From Prochilodus magdalenae (taxonomy: Eukaryota; Chordata; Actinopteri; Characiformes; Prochilodontidae): a stretch of DNA of 64,000 nucleotides. How positions within the stretch are numbered: position 1 is the stretch's first letter; every line of letters starts with the position of its first letter. The stretch covers positions 53,501 through 117,500 of the forward strand of contig JAMWET010004081.1 in assembly GCA_024036415.1 (NCBI GenBank). The letters run 5' to 3'. The notes under the pieces are model-generated. The model was not told the origin of the DNA. It ran no database searches and was given only the letters and a program-made list of their open reading frames with translations. Both the position numbers and the translations under genes were made by a program. Shown here one piece after another: positions 1-13,793 of the stretch.

Positions 1-900
1 AAAAGTTTGTGACCCCTTAAAAATGTGCTGTATTTCTGCATGAATATTGCCTAGAAAAGTAGATAAAGAGGACTCAGTTAAATTAAAATAAAACCAAACT
101 ATTATACTATAGTAAAGAGATTTACTGATTGAGGGTAATGATCCAGTATTACATATCTGTGAGTGATGACAGTACATGAACCTCCAGGTGAAATTAGAGC
201 CTACGGCTGAACAATATGAGTACACTATCTAGACTAATTGTGATTTTTATGACCAATGTTAAAATTGCAGTGTAAATTGAAATCCTTTTCTATAAATTGA
301 AAGCCAGCAGCTTTTATTTAAGTCTATAAAGACTAATGCGTCCACCGTTTTTAGGTTTGAGACTTTAACACAGCCTGTTCATTAGGATTGTGCTCATGTC
401 CACATCGCATGGGTTATTTTGATGGGTCTAAAAGATCTATAGTTGGCTTATAAGCTCCATGCTATTATTTTCCACCATTGAGGAGCTTATTGATAATATA
501 GGCTATAATAGTAATAGCAACTCATGTGATTTGAAACTTGAACTCTTTTAAACTGCAAAAAAGCCCTTCTTTCTTTCCATCTAGAGTCAGGTGTTTGGGT
601 ATTAATGGGATACCAGTCAGGTGTGAGCCTTATTGTGTTTAACGAACAGGGATCTATTAAAGTCAGATCTTCATAACTCATGTTTGTGGGAGTGTATCAT
701 GGCAGCAACAAACTCAGAGTTGTTGGTGCTCATCAGCCTGGCAAGGGTTACAATGCTACAGAGCTAGACTCCACCAATTTAGTCTACAGTCACAGTCACT
801 CCACCAATCTACAGATAGATTGAATGAAGTGAAGATCACTGATATCCAGAAGTGGTTAACCAATGAAGATCACTTTTGTACTAAAAGTATCAGAACCTTG
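1..900 (+). mobile_element. Tc1-like DNA transposon relic, 5' half, left end cut by window edge
   Basis: 1-199 and 587-900 read as the left part of a common teleost Tc1-like element: GTGACCCCTT near the terminus, AGTAGATAAAGAGGACTCAG, ATGATCCAGTATTACATATC, then ACAGGGATCTATTAAAG and the start of a decayed transposase region (TGTATCATGGCAGCAACAAA, GTTGTTGGTGCTCATCAGCC, matching the N-terminal VVDAHQAGKGY zone). Frame is lost. The element stops at about 900 where another repeat begins. Recognition is from memory of the family. Confidence 0.75.
200..581. mobile_element. 382-bp insertion nested in the Tc1 relic
   Basis: The Tc1-like sequence breaks at 199 and resumes at 587 within the expected string AAATTAGAGTCAGG. 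TAGAG occurs on both sides (195-199 and 582-586), and the 8-mers match at 6 of 8 positions, as for a decayed hAT-type target duplication. The left end (GGCTGAACAATATGAG and GTGATTTTTATGACCAATGT) resembles the dispersed repeat at 1318-1660. No clear inverted termini, so class is uncertain. Confidence 0.55.
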
Positions 901-956
901 TAAGGTAGATAGATAGATAGATACTTTATTGATCCCAGAGGGAAATTCAAGAATTT
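901..956 (-). mobile_element. non-LTR/SINE 3' tail with (ATCT)n, minus orientation
   Basis: Read on the minus strand: GAATTTCCCTCTGGGATCAA, TAAAGT, then (ATCT)n. This is a widespread 3' tail of teleost LINEs and the SINEs that borrow it; a related tail ends the SINE at 59938-60225. It abuts the truncated Tc1 relic. Confidence 0.65.
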
Positions 957-1317
957 CTTTCAAGAAGGTGGTTTAATGTGTGATTTTACAGGTAGGTGGA
1001 ATAATCAATACATTGTGATATTACCTTATTTTGTGTGACAATATTGAATCGCCCCAGAGACAAAAGTAGTTTTATAAACGTGTTAGTCAGTTTGCTTGAC
1101 AGTCATTTTGCTGCAGTTAAATTAACTGAAGTGACACGAACAGAGTATTTTGTCGTGTTAGAAATAACAAATGTTGAAAAATTGCTACTGAAAAAGGACA
1201 GTTAATCGCAATATGTATTTTTACAGTACTATTTTTTTAAAATCACGGTAATATTGTATTAATATTGTTCACTGTTACTAAATCTTCTGGTCATATATCT
1301 CATTTATTGGTGAAATT

Positions 1318-1660
1318 AGGGCTGAACGATTTGGGAAGAATATCTAATGGCGTTTTTTCTGATCAATATTGCGTCAGCGATTCAAATTGCAAGTATTTTC
1401 TGGGAACGGAAGTCCAGCCCAGGACTGTTATTTGGTCAGTAAGACCAGAGCATCCCCTTTTTCAGTTAGCTGTGGATGGAATATCACAGTATGTAGTTGT
1501 TTGATTGCCTCTGATTGGTCTTATCTATATAATCTCATCTACAGCCAGTTTACAGGCTCTGATATTATGTTAACTATCCCCATATAAGACACGGTTTTGA
1601 TAAAACTCCAGCTGTTGCGTTTCAAATATTGCATTTTTAAAATTGCTATTTTGATATAAA
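1318..1660 (+). repeat. dispersed repeat beginning GGGCTGAACGATTTGG
   Basis: The string GGGCTGAACGATTTGGGAAG followed by AATATCTAATGGCG and TGATCAATATTGCG is typical of a very common teleost nonautonomous DNA element with GGGCTGCACGAT ends. Boundaries are approximate and no coding remnant was recognised. Confidence 0.5.
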
Positions 1661-2339
1661 ATTGTTTAATCTTTCATCCCTAGTTATAACCATCATGTTT
1701 TAATTATTTGTTATGCATGAGCTAAAAAACTAAAAAAAAATTGTTTTTCTAATAGTTGCCTGTTTTTTCCCCAAAAAGTGGTCTAATGTTTTAATATTTG
1801 TGTTGGCCAGCATTATGGTGGGACCAGACATTAATATGCTGCCACTGCAGATAAACTCTTTGAAACCTGATTTACCTGAACTATATGCTTATCAAGGGCT
1901 TTCAACAAAACTCCCTTAAGATGGATAGACGCTTGGATGAATGGGGAGGATGAGGCTTCAGAATGAATGTAACTGGGTTTCATGCCTTTAGCACATCAAA
2001 AGGAGATGAGCTAGGGAGAAATGGAGGGTGCAGCTGACCCATGTGAACCCTTGCTTTGAGAGGGGGCTTGTTCTGGCACTGGCTTGAGGAGAGCAGGCTG
2101 CAGTAATTCTTATCTGTGCTGGCCAGAAGTGCAGTGCAAAATCTATTGTTCTGTATGTGAACTTTACTCAGCTTGTGACAGTAACTCAACCTGGCAGGGC
2201 CAACGGTGCATTGGGCTGTACTCATCACCGCTTTGTTCTGCATGTTACAGTACGGTCAAAGAAAGATGGACTTCCCATCATTCATATGGGAACGGTGCTG
2301 GAAGCCATTCTTATTGTATATAAATACTAGAGCGAGTCC

Positions 2340-2580
2340 TATTGAAAATCAGATTTGAATCAGCCATGGATGGAGGTTTCTGCATCATTCATGCAGTGAA
2401 TATCCCCTTTGGGGTACTTGTGGTCAGGGTGTTGGCTGATTTTCATTTTGCTCACTGGCCCAAGTCTGAGGAAGCTCTTAAGCGCGGTCTATGGGAAAGA
2501 AAACTAGAACTGAAAACTGAAATAACATTAAACAAGAGGCTGATGTGTAACAGAATACTGAAAGGCTTACCAAAGACAGG
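2340..2580 (+). repeat. repeat copy related to 5860-6010
   Basis: TGTGGTCAGGGTGT at 2421-2434 and CTTAAGCGCGGTCTATGGGA with following AACTAGAACTGAAAACTG recur in similar order and orientation at 5860-6010, with many differences. This marks an old dispersed or segmentally duplicated element of unknown class. The open frame here (89 codons) shows no family resemblance. Confidence 0.5.
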
Positions 2581-3287
2581 CCATAAATTCTTATCAGTCA
2601 TATTTGAGTAATGATTAAGTACTTTATTATTTTATTTATTCCTTCTTAAATCTTTTGTCTCCTTGATGTGCTTTGTGATGGTTTAAGGAGAGGCTGTTTG
2701 TCAGATGGATCCCTTGGTTGCCTTGGTTGTGATGAGTTTTATGTAGCAAAATTCCTATTCTGAGTGCAAAAGGAGGAGAATAGGGATGAAGCTCTGTGTT
2801 GTTTTCAAGCTTGACGGAGTTTGGGACATCCCATTACATTTTATAGAGAAGATGAAAGGGACTTCGTTTAAGTTTCCACTCATGCGTAGGTGAATCATTC
2901 TCCTTTCCTCCCCATCTGATATATGAACTGTGCATTGTACTTCTAACACATTACAGAATAATGCTGGTATGGCTTTGATTTATACAGTCATGTCTGCTTC
3001 TGCTTATCTGAGCATCTGTGTCTATGTAATGTCCATTTAAGCTCTCATCTGTACTTTCCAAAAGGACCATTGTACTCTTTCAAATAGGTTAAATCAATAG
3101 CATGTTTTTTCCTCTCACTAGTGACTGTTTTCGTGTCTTTGTGTACTTTTCTTGTCAAAACACACCATGTCCGAAAGTTTGCAGAAACCTGCACATCCAG
3201 TGTTTCTTCTGAAATAAAGGGTATCAGTACTCCAGTAACAGCCTCTGCTCTGTCCGTGCGGCTTTACACTACATGTTGAAACTAGGG

Positions 3288-3560
3288 ATTCACCAGTACT
3301 AGTTTTCCTATACTAATAGCCAGTATAGGCAATGAAACCAATACTATGTAGTTACGTTAACTAACCTATAAGACTGGATATTCATATATGGGTAGTATCG
3401 CATTTACTTGTTGAATTATATTTGTGAGTCGCTTAACAAAACCTATATGTATACAAAGGTATCGGTGTCCCCATCTCCAATACCGATGCTGCATTTAAGT
3501 GCCACTATCTGTGGTGGCTGGGAATAACCTCTAGGGGGAGCCAGTGATGAGTTAGGGTAG
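3288..3560. repeat. possible dispersed repeat rich in AGTATNGG / ATACCGAT words
   Basis: Words such as ACCAGTACTAG, AGCCAGTATAGG, GGTATCGGTGTCC and CAATACCGATGC resemble teleost nonautonomous elements with TATCGGTAT-type interiors. Ends and class could not be fixed. Confidence 0.3.
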
Positions 3561-5859
3561 AGAGTTGTTTCAACGTTGTGCGTCTGATTCATCGAAACCG
3601 AACATCAACGTCAGTGCCGATAAGGTGTTGTAGCAAGGAACATTTGCTGTGACTATTTGATTGCGTTCAAGCACTGTGGTCAGATAGCAAAGATCAGTTC
3701 GGGATCACAAAAAAACTTGTTTAGTACCAAAGGGCAGTCCATTGCTCCAGAGTATGCAGTTCCGGTGGTCCATAGCCCCATACTCTAGCCGACCCATGGC
3801 TTTGTGCGTAGTGAACTTAGGCTCATGTGGATCTGCTCTTGAATGTCCCAACATATGGGAAATGTTTTTTATGCACGTTGGACAAGCTGTTAGTGTTGAA
3901 TTGAACACACGTGTCAGCAATGGGCGCACCCAGCTAACATGATAAAATTGTTAGATAGTTCATTCACAGATTTAGTTTCGTGACTATATTATATCATTTT
4001 AAATTTCTCACCGTGTTGTAATACAGAAGTAGAGTGCAATTCTATATCACAGTAGGGAAGAAATGGGCTAGGTAGCTGCAGACTGGCTATTCAAACTACC
4101 GTTAGTGGTTTCTTTGTGTGCCATTGAAATAGGTCCCCCTTGCTCTTGGCCAAGTTAAATCCTGTGGTGTTTCTGCAAGCAGCTGTAGTTTATTGCTACT
4201 AATAAAGTCAGAGTTTACCTAAGGGGACAGTGCCAAGGCTACAGTGAAGCTGCTGGGATGCCTTCCTTTAAGCTGTTTCGTAGAAGCTTTACCCGAAATT
4301 AACCCCTTTGCTGTGTCTCCCGAGGCCCTTCTCGGATGTTCCGGTTCAGCAGTCTCCTCCAATCTCCCTATTTGGAAGATTTTTGCCTCAGGCCCCATTC
4401 TGCTTTCCCTCACCAAAGTGTAAGATCACAGGATGGCAAGATGAGGCAGTTGTTTTCACTGTAGGGGAGGAAGGGGGTCATTGTCCCTTTTTAACAGTGA
4501 TAGCCCACTGTGACTTGAGGTCAAGATTCAGGATGTGGTTCTTGGAGATCCGTTTTCTTTTGCATTGTTTACACTGTGGTTGTGTTACTGTGTATAGTAC
4601 AGGGCTACATGATGCTGTGAAGATGAAGACGATAACATCAGGGAAAACTTTAAGCTTTTACACCATGGTGATATTCAAGGCTCAAGCAGTGCAGGGGCTG
4701 TAAAGCATTTTCATGGGTTTTTTATTGCAACACTTCCTACCCTGGATTGTTCCGGGACAAATCAAGCAGGCAGGCATAAAGCACACATTGTAATGGGCTG
4801 TTTCTATTGTGGTGGTGAGTGGGTCATAAGAAGTGAGTGGACTGTGTGTGGAGAATCAATTTTTTGGTTCCACCTTTTATTTCATAGAAGGTACTTTCAG
4901 TTGGTAATTGCTGAAATTGCCCAGATGTGGTTTTACACACTCATTTACAACACTATGATTTGGCCCTACAATAAAACGAGACATTTTTCAGCTAATTAAA
5001 TTAGATGAGCTCTGCGCTGGTTTGTTGGTTTACAGCAAGACACTGCTATGGCTCACACAGAACATGTTGATGTCAACAGCAGGAAAGCAGGAAAATAAAA
5101 TAAGCCTCTGTGCAAATAAGCTAGGCCCTCATACTATTTAGCTAGCTAGGCTAGTTACTTGGGGCTTGCAAGTAGCTAACCATATCTATACTAGCTACTC
5201 GTTTACCATCTGGACATCAACACAAAGTAAATTACTATGAACCTTTCAGTTTAAGATGCTTCAACCAACAAACACGTTTACAGTTGCGCAGCATGGCTGC
5301 TACTTACAGGCTGCTGTTGAGATTGTGATGCTAATAAGGTGGAACTGCTCTTCTCTTCATTCTCCTCAGTGTCAGATGCTTAGTGAAACTGCTGTATATT
5401 GACTAAAGTTTGAGAAACTGTCCTGAGCGAAATGTGCAGAGCACATTCAGGATCTTGTTCAGGATCTTAAACACATAGGAGCTGAAGTTGGCTTTCTATT
5501 CGCCAGCTAGTTTTTTTTCCCACCATAAATGGTGCTGCAGTTATATTCTAACAACAGTTTTAGGTTCACCGTATGTCAGTTTTATTTCTTATTTAACTGG
5601 GAACTTATTTAACTATGTCTTATTCAACTATGCCAATATAAATACAGGTTTTCACTCCATGCTACCTTTAAGGTAACTTGAATACTTAAGTCCACATTGT
5701 TGGAACATAGAAACCTTTTCTTATTTTGTAGAGGATTATTCATTATTCGGATTTCTGTGTTAGTTTTGCTGATTTATACCAGCTGTGTGTGGTAATGAGA
5801 CTGATCACAGCTCATCAGTAAGTTATTCAAATATCCATCCAGACATTTTGGTTAGTTGT

Positions 5860-6010
5860 GGTCAGGGTGTGGCATTCTGTTCAGTAGTCCGTGACTGCGG
5901 AAGTGCTTAAGTACGGTCTATGGGAAACAAAGGTAGCACTGGAAGGTGAAACAACATTAGCGAGTGGACACGACGTGCAGTCAAGCCATTGTGAAAAGGC
6001 TATTGTAGTT
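5860..6010 (+). repeat. repeat copy related to 2340-2580
   Basis: Shares TGTGGTCAGGGTGTGG, GCTTAAGTACGGTCTATGGG and the following GAAACAACATTA with the copy near 2420-2530, in direct orientation. Confidence 0.5.
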
Positions 6011-8574
6011 ATTGGGGCTTAGTAGTCTCAAAAGTATTTTTTGTTCCTTCCTCTCCTGCTGTTTCCTGTGTGTGGAGGAGTGGGAGAAGGAAAGCAAGAG
6101 AGAAAGAGAGAGGAGGACACAGACCACCCAAAAAGAATGTCACCAGTGTCTTGCTCTCTCACATATCGTCTAATGCGGTCTACTTCACAGATGTTGTATA
6201 TGTTCATCAGAATGTGGAAAACTGTGACTGGGTCATTTAAAATTAAGTTTCCCACAACAAAAAAAGGACTTTCATAATTTAGCTTTAGCCTAGTGAAGAA
6301 AATGGAATTAATGGGTGACCTAACGGACATCCAAACAAATCAATGCTGGTCATAAATGAGTTGACGGGTGGAAACCTTGAAAACTGGATGAAAACTACAT
6401 TGTTTCAAAAGCTGTTGGAAGAACGCGTTATGAAACTGCTAGCAAACCTGCCACAAATCAGTCTGGATTAAAGGATCTGTAAAAAGGTGTAAGAGTTGAG
6501 AAGCTTTAAGTCAGTGTTGAGGGATAGTTATCCTTTGTTATGACAGAGGTAAGCCCATTTGTCCCTGGTTTTGACTTGTGAACAGCATAGGGACACTTTT
6601 CTTTAATCTCAGTCAAACCTGGGTTTTTAGTTGCGTGTTAAAATTTGTTTTGTATGTTAGAAGTGAGACCTATTATGCTTTTATCGTTCTTCCTAGCATT
6701 CTGTGTGTTTCCTGATGAGCCCAGTGTGCTAAGGACTGTGCTACGAGATGATGATGCCTTGTAACAGAGAAATAGGCTGGAATTCCAATAGGACGTTTCA
6801 GACAGCTGAGAAAATTGATTTCTGTGGGAAAGTGTTTTTCACTCTGGCGTGTACTTTGGCCTTATAATTTTAAGACTATTTACATGCTCTAAAAGCTGCA
6901 AACATACTCAAGGAAAAACCGAAGCACGATAGGTACCGTTTTTTTTTTTTTAAACAAAATTCATTTTTATTTATTTAGTTATTTGCAAATTTAGGTCCTG
7001 AACAATTATGTGAATTCCATGTGAAATAATACTGAGGCATTATCAAAAGCATTTGTTGCCACGCCCATAAATAATAAAGTGCTTTTTAATAACGATCTTC
7101 TAAAGATTTTCAAAGAACGCTGTTGTTCAACATGTTTTGATGTGCTCTCCACAGCGCATGTAGAAATAATAACACAAGAACAAAAGACAGGGTGGACGTC
7201 TCGGCTGAAGTGTTTAGTTAATGATCGTAAGTAGATACTGTGAGGTTCTCACAGTCAAGAAAGGTTTATTTGGGTAGGTATTTATTTGAACTTACTATAA
7301 AAACTACAAAATAAAGTGTCTATCCTATATATATATATATATTTAGTTATAGTTAATGGATTTACATCCAATGGATTTCCCTCCTCTCTGAACTTCTCCT
7401 GAACAGGTGGTAGCTTTGGGCCGCTGGCTCAAAAGCCAGATAAGAAATCATTGTAATAGTCCGTTTGTAATTAAACTGCACTTAATCCTTTGCTCTCCGA
7501 TTGCGTGTCTTGGTCAGGGAATTGGCACAAGGACAAACATTGTCTGTGGCAAGTGGCTCAATAGCCCATTGTATTGCTCCTGTATTATCTTAATTAATTG
7601 CCCCTTATCTTCATGAAGTCAACAATAACAGAGTTTTGCCAAGCAGTGAGCTTCCTTCCCAACGTGCATCTGAGTAAACCTGCCGCCTGGCGCCGCTTCC
7701 AGGAAGACTCAGAAAGAGGCTGGAAGTGACTCCATGTGGGGCAGACTGAAGGAGGTTTCCTCTGTACACGCAACCAGCTGTTGATCTGAAGAATAGCAAG
7801 AGACACTCAGATGTTGAAGTACATTCTGCCTGAATTCTGCAGTGTTATGACTTGGAGGGCTCCAAAGTATTATTTCCTCGCCAGAAACGTCTATTTGAGA
7901 CACGACAGGGAAATGCAGTTGACGTGAACAAGTCTATTTTTCGCCCCCCATTGTTCGTGGTTTAGCGCGACTTCACTGTTTGGAGTAGATTAAGCAGCTG
8001 TTTGTTCTTGTATTACAGCAATTCTAAGTTGGGATGGGGTGGCACCGTGTTTGGGGTACTGAACGCGCCCGGGCTCTAGTGATTTCTTTAGAATGGGAAC
8101 ATGATATCTCTGTGGTCACTTGCTTATAGTGTCAGGTGTGGCTGTATGCATGACACTGTTCAGGCTTCAGCTCATGCTCCAAGCGAAACGGGAAACAGGC
8201 CTCCTGATAACCAGCTCAGTGTCCAAGTTTTAGATAAGCTACTTGAACATGTGTCCTTTAGTCACATAGCTGCTGACAAGAAACCTGAAACCACAACTAC
8301 TGAGAATGGAAATTGTGCTCCAGAGATCTTTTCCTACCGTTGGTGATGTGGATATCACTGTACAATAAAAAGACAGTTCTTGCCTGTTTTCAGCATTTAT
8401 GAACAATTCGGAACATTGCATTCTGTAAGACCTGTTATTATATATGGTAAAATGCAAGGTTGTAGGATATTGGAAGTCATTTTTGCATAATACAGTACAG
8501 AATATTTATGTCCTGTTTAGGAATTGGTTGGAATGGCTGAAATGTACCAGCACACTGTAGTGTGATATGTGGGG

Positions 8575-8935
8575 AACAGGGCTGGACAAAGTACATAAAC
8601 GATGTAGTTGAGTTAAGTAGAGATCCCAATGTACAATTTTCCTCCAGTAACAGTAGAAGGTCCTCCCTTTAGTAAAGTACTGAAGTGTTTACCCTCATAT
8701 GTACTTAATTGTCTGGAACAAGACTATTGCTGGAACTATAAATCAACTAATTTTGTGTGAAGAGACTCTACTGTCTTTCAGTCCACCAGTCTGTACTAGA
8801 AGCTCATTAATTAGCCCAGCACTGATGTCTATTCAAGTCATCATAAAGACAAAACTTCAAAATCAAAAGCTTTATCCAACAGGCCAAAACAAGCTCAAAA
8901 CAAACTGAACGCTGTAACGCTGCAACACAGTTGGA
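8575..8935 (+). repeat. dispersed teleost repeat (GGGCTGGACAAAGTACATAA)
   Basis: GGGCTGGACAAAGTACATAA, GTAGTTGAGTTAAGTAGAGA and AGTAAAGTACTGAAGTG read like a highly dispersed fish repeat remembered as TGGACAAAGTAC...TACTTGAGTAAAAGTAGAGA. The 3' limit is uncertain. Confidence 0.5.
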
Positions 8936-10677
8936 GTGGCATGAGAGGATTAATAGCATAAGTCTGCCCTCAGTCCCCAATAAACAGGTGAACGAAAAGC
9001 ACAACTGCTCTTAGTCATAAAACATGAAAGCTGTGAGTGGAGTATAAATTTGACAGGTTGTGTCATCTTACATATTGCTCCTTTATGATTTGCAGAATAA
9101 ATTAAAGTGAAAGACAAGGAGGGGAAAACCCAATAAAAGAACACGATTTATCACAGTTACGATGACTTGATCACCACATTACCAGCTACCCCCACAAGGC
9201 TGCGATGTAGATGACACAAGACTATATGATTAAGGATCTTCTCGACCTTCTCTTCTGAACCCAGCTATACTGCGGCTGCTTAGCAGTACCACATTTCCTT
9301 CAAACAAGATCCATGGTGGTGGTGGGAGCCACACCTGGAGCAGAAACAGAGATAGCTCCCCCTCGCACTGTGCAGCACTGGGTGGGAGGGCTAGGTTGAC
9401 CCCTGTGGTCTTGGTGTGTCAAAGAAAGCTCTGCAGGGAGCCTCACGTCCCATCCCTTTCTGTGTTTTCCTCACTTTATGACAACCAGTGCTGGAATTTT
9501 TCAGGCCAAAAAGGGCAAGATAAATCAGGTCGAGATTATGGGGAAGTATGCGTCAGACAGACTTGCAAGTGAAGATAAAAACCCATTGTCGGTTACTTGC
9601 TTTTCGTCTCTGATTTACTTCCCGTCTTGTATCATCCTGCAGACGTGAGTCTCTGATGGTTGCTTAGTGGAACCAAAGGTGCATGGGCCTAATGGCTGTA
9701 ACCAAAGGATTAAAGCTGTCCTCGTAATTTTGCATTCCACACACTATCTGCTTTAGCTTAGGTGTGTTTATGTAAATCATTGGTGTCATGCTGCATAAGT
9801 CACCACAGCGCTGAACTCCAGTGAGCAGCAGTAACATCAGGGAGTCCAGCCGTAGCGTAATTTTGCAGCCAGTACTTCATGTGCTGTCTCCTGACAGAAC
9901 TGTGAAATAGTACAGGGATCAGCAAATTGCTTTCAAAGAAAGGCTGCAGGTAACGGTAATTGTTCCTTTGCTTTGGTTTATGCCATCGTAGGTCTTACTG
10001 TATATAAACAGACTTTAAACAGTCCGCAGGCTCTAGATGACGCCATGACAGACCACTGAAATTGTGGTCAAACATGGCTTTAAGTAAATGCCCCAATTAA
10101 TGCCCTAAGGCCATGACTTTAGATATGCGGAGCACTCTGGAAGTACTTTGCTTAATTGTGGAAGATGGCCTTGCCTTGTAATTATCCCCAGCTCAAAAGG
10201 CATTTCAAAAGAGAGATATGTTATAAACCCCGCATGTGAACCATACAGTCCATGACCGACTGTAATGTGTTGCAAGTGAGCTGTATGTGTTCATCCACCA
10301 AAACACTCACTAAAGGGAAGTCTGACCCCAGTGTTGTGATAATAGGCTAAGATCCAATTCCCCCCATGCAAAAGGGACCAGCTAGAGGGAACTTTGAAAG
10401 AGAGCCATGCTGATAGCTTTTCTGTGAGTTACTGTGTGCTGATTTGCATGTAGACAGACCACTTAAGCTTACTCCTTTGGAAATGATGAGAGTGTTATTT
10501 ATGGGAGGTGTGACATCCAAAGTTTTCGCAATGAGGTCATTTGGACCACCGGGGATGAAATCTCACTGTATCTTTGTAACTCACGCTAGCCTGAGTCATC
10601 TGTTAACTAAACAGCAATACATTTACAGTACAAGTGGGTATAAGATGGATAAAGACTCTAAAGCATCAAAAGAGTAG

Positions 10678-10845
10678 CTGCACCCAGGAGGAAGTGTGAG
10701 ACTGCAATGATCATGGGCAGGAAGATAAACCAGGAGCAATAATTGATGATGCATTTAGACGGGCATGGAGTTGTAGAGGTTCCTAATGGTGTCCTGTGAT
10801 AATCCATCCCATGCAGCTTAAATATTTTCACACGAATATGGGTTG
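10678..10845 (+). repeat. short copy of the repeat at 21420-22100
   Basis: GCACCCAGGAGGAAGTGTGA, AATAATTGATGATGCATTTAGAC-like text and GTTGTAGAGGTTCCTAATGG followed by TGTCCTGTGATAATCCATCC line up with 21424-21665. This copy lacks about 75 bp present in the other. Confidence 0.65.
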
Positions 10846-13793
10846 GTGTATATGTATTGAAGTTACATTAACATAACTACATTGGGTAAAAACGCTACAT
10901 TAACATGGTGTGCATTGTGTCCAAGAAAATCCAGCAACATGTCTTTATGTAAAATAATTTTTATTTTTATTATTGACATTTTAATTTCTTTTTTTTGCCT
11001 CCAAAAGACTGATATGAGGTGTTGTAGCTATCTAACCATGTATGTTGATTAAAAGGTCATTCAGATATACAAAGTTCTCAGTTTAAAATAGTTTGGCAAG
11101 ATTTTAGGTTTGTTAAGCACGAAACTCATCTGACTGGAAACAAGTGACCTTCATGGGTCCCCATGGTCAGCAACCGTTCCACAATTTTCAGTTTACCATG
11201 TAAGGTGGTACGAGCTCCTCGGGAATATTATAATAAAGTATGTTTATTTATAAAATGTAACACAAAAATGTAACCATAGTGAGAGTGATGAGTGGCTAAA
11301 TAGATGGGTGGTTAGTTTAAAAATAGCCTGAAAATTCAGAACAGGTGGCAGAACCAGTAGTCAAATCGTGGAACCAGACCTGAACAGTCCTGAAAATTGA
11401 AGTAATTGAAAGCTTTAATAACTAAAACTATATAAAGGAAATCAAATGCAGACAGATATAAATGCAAATATGTATGCAGATAAATGTCCTTTATAATAGT
11501 AAAAATACCCATATAAGCCATAATATGATTATATTCCCTACAGTAACCATTGATCTTCCACAGTAGAAGATTCTGACCTATTTGAAGACCATTGGGCACC
11601 AACAAATGTGAGTGTTAAGCCTGTTATGTATAAATTACAAATTTAATACGAAAGGAATTTTCACACTATATAAACAACCCGGCTGCTCCTGTAGCGAGAC
11701 GCCAAGTTGTCTATATGTATAAATTTCCTACAATAAACTTTACCTCTGTTTGACATCAGCACTTAGGTTAACTGCTTTGATAGACCTTCTGTTTATTGTT
11801 AGTCTGTGTTGTGTTTATAAGCTACAGAGATTCGCTCTGATAAAACACCAGCAAGAGCTTTGATGTCGGATTTTGGCAAGGACACAGGTTTATTGTTTTT
11901 GTCTTCACACTGAAGCAAATTGGTTTGAAGTGTAGCAGGTGCTGTCTCCACTCGGCTCAATGCAGACCAAACAACAACTAGAGCCACATATTGTGTCTAG
12001 ACACGGATTTTAACAAGCTGCCTTTCACTAGTTAGACACCCTGCTGGGAGAGGAGAGTGCAGAGCCAATATTTATGAAGTGTTTCAAAGTCTGAGCTCTG
12101 ATGCAGCATCAGCTCCCTCCTTTCCATTCGTTTGAAAATCACAAGGAAAACAGATCCCAGATCAGCATTTTTATCCAAGAGGTGAAAATACGCCCCCACC
12201 TCCAGCTGTGTGGTGTGGTGTTAGCATCTTGCACGTTGCCTAAGAAGAGTAGAGGTCATGGAGGCCCTAGGCTAGCTTGCTGTAAATCTCAGAGAGGAAG
12301 TCTCCTGTGTGGACCTTCTCCAAACATCTAATGGGAAAATTGTCACCATCCTCGGTTAGCATGGACCTGCTGTGTTTTGAACGGAAATCGTTGAAAGGGG
12401 GGTGGTCTCCCTCAGGCTGCGCAGAACAACAAGGTCAGAGCACAATGAATTGTTTTCAGTGTTTGTTCTGCACACAAACCCATGGTTTCCATGGCCTAAG
12501 AGGAAAGCAGAAGGAATTCTGTACATTGTGCTCCATTGCTTTCCTGTTACCTCACAATTAAGATTTGTACAGTTGGAAAGGGATTAGTTCGGGCTTTGCG
12601 GTGGAATGGAAATGCACAGGCATCTGTATCACATCTGGACAGTATTTGAATACCTTGTGTGGTTCACGGGATTCATTGTTCTCTTCCTTTGCCGTTCCTT
12701 GCTAATATGATCTGTATGAGGAATACTGAGGGTTATTCTTTTCTCAGCCAAACTTTTCTTAAGCTGACTTTTCTCTATTTCAATCTCCGTCTAATGCAAT
12801 AGATATCCCTCCTAAAAATATACAGACCACAGTGGCTGTTTATTTTGCCGCGGTCAGAAGAAATAAGCCCCAAGGCTCCAACATTTGCAGTATATATGTG
12901 TAGTAAACCCTCAGAAGTTGGGCGCGAATTGACAGATTTCTCGTCTATTCTTTTTTTCTCAGCCGGCATACGCTGCCGTTGTATGATTCCCAGATCACAC
13001 TAAGAGTACTTTCCTATGGACACCAGCAGGGGTGCGGGTGATAGAGTGACAGGGAAAGAAAAGGTCTTTCTTTCACGCCAAGGCTTTGTGGTGACATAAG
13101 ACGTCATTTGGGGAGCTTGCATGGGAATTGCTTGCTGCGGAATACCAAATGAATCGCTGTGAATGCCCTCCACCCAGCTTAAGGAAATGAGATGTGTTGA
13201 AATTGTTCTGTGTTGTGCACAATTAGTGGCTTCAATAGAGCAAGTGGGGCTCTTGGATACATGGGGATTAAGACTGAGATTGTGCAGAGATGGAGGAGAA
13301 CCAGTAGTGGGCCGAGCTGTAAATCGACACCAACACAGACCTATATATGGGATGACATGTTGGAAAGCATTGCGTTAGAAAGAAGTACTTTGCACAGATG
13401 GTATGATGTTTAGGGGATGCTGCATAATTTAGGAATTGGTCATTTATAAACCCATAACATTCGCTTTCACACGCATTTCAGAACCCTTTAACAACCAACA
13501 GTGAATTAACTGGACTTATATCCTCAGATATATGTTAGAATCAGATCTGAATGACTGACTGCATGGCGTAAGTGCTTCATTATGGTAACGATGGGCAATT
13601 AACTACCGTGGTCTTAAACATATCACTGCTTATATAGTCTACTTGCCTTAAATTATAGCCAATGTGTCAGAATTGTGATTTTATTGTTTTACATTGATGT
13701 ACATTGTTGTACATTGATTTACATTTATTACATTTAATGATCATCCTAAATTGTAAAGTGCTATTGTAAGTGTGTTTAAGGTAGTACTAACCT

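Noticed and set aside
4308..4703. 131-codon open frame on the + strand
   Set aside because: No domain, signal peptide or splice-linked continuation that I recognise; composition is like the surrounding noncoding DNA.
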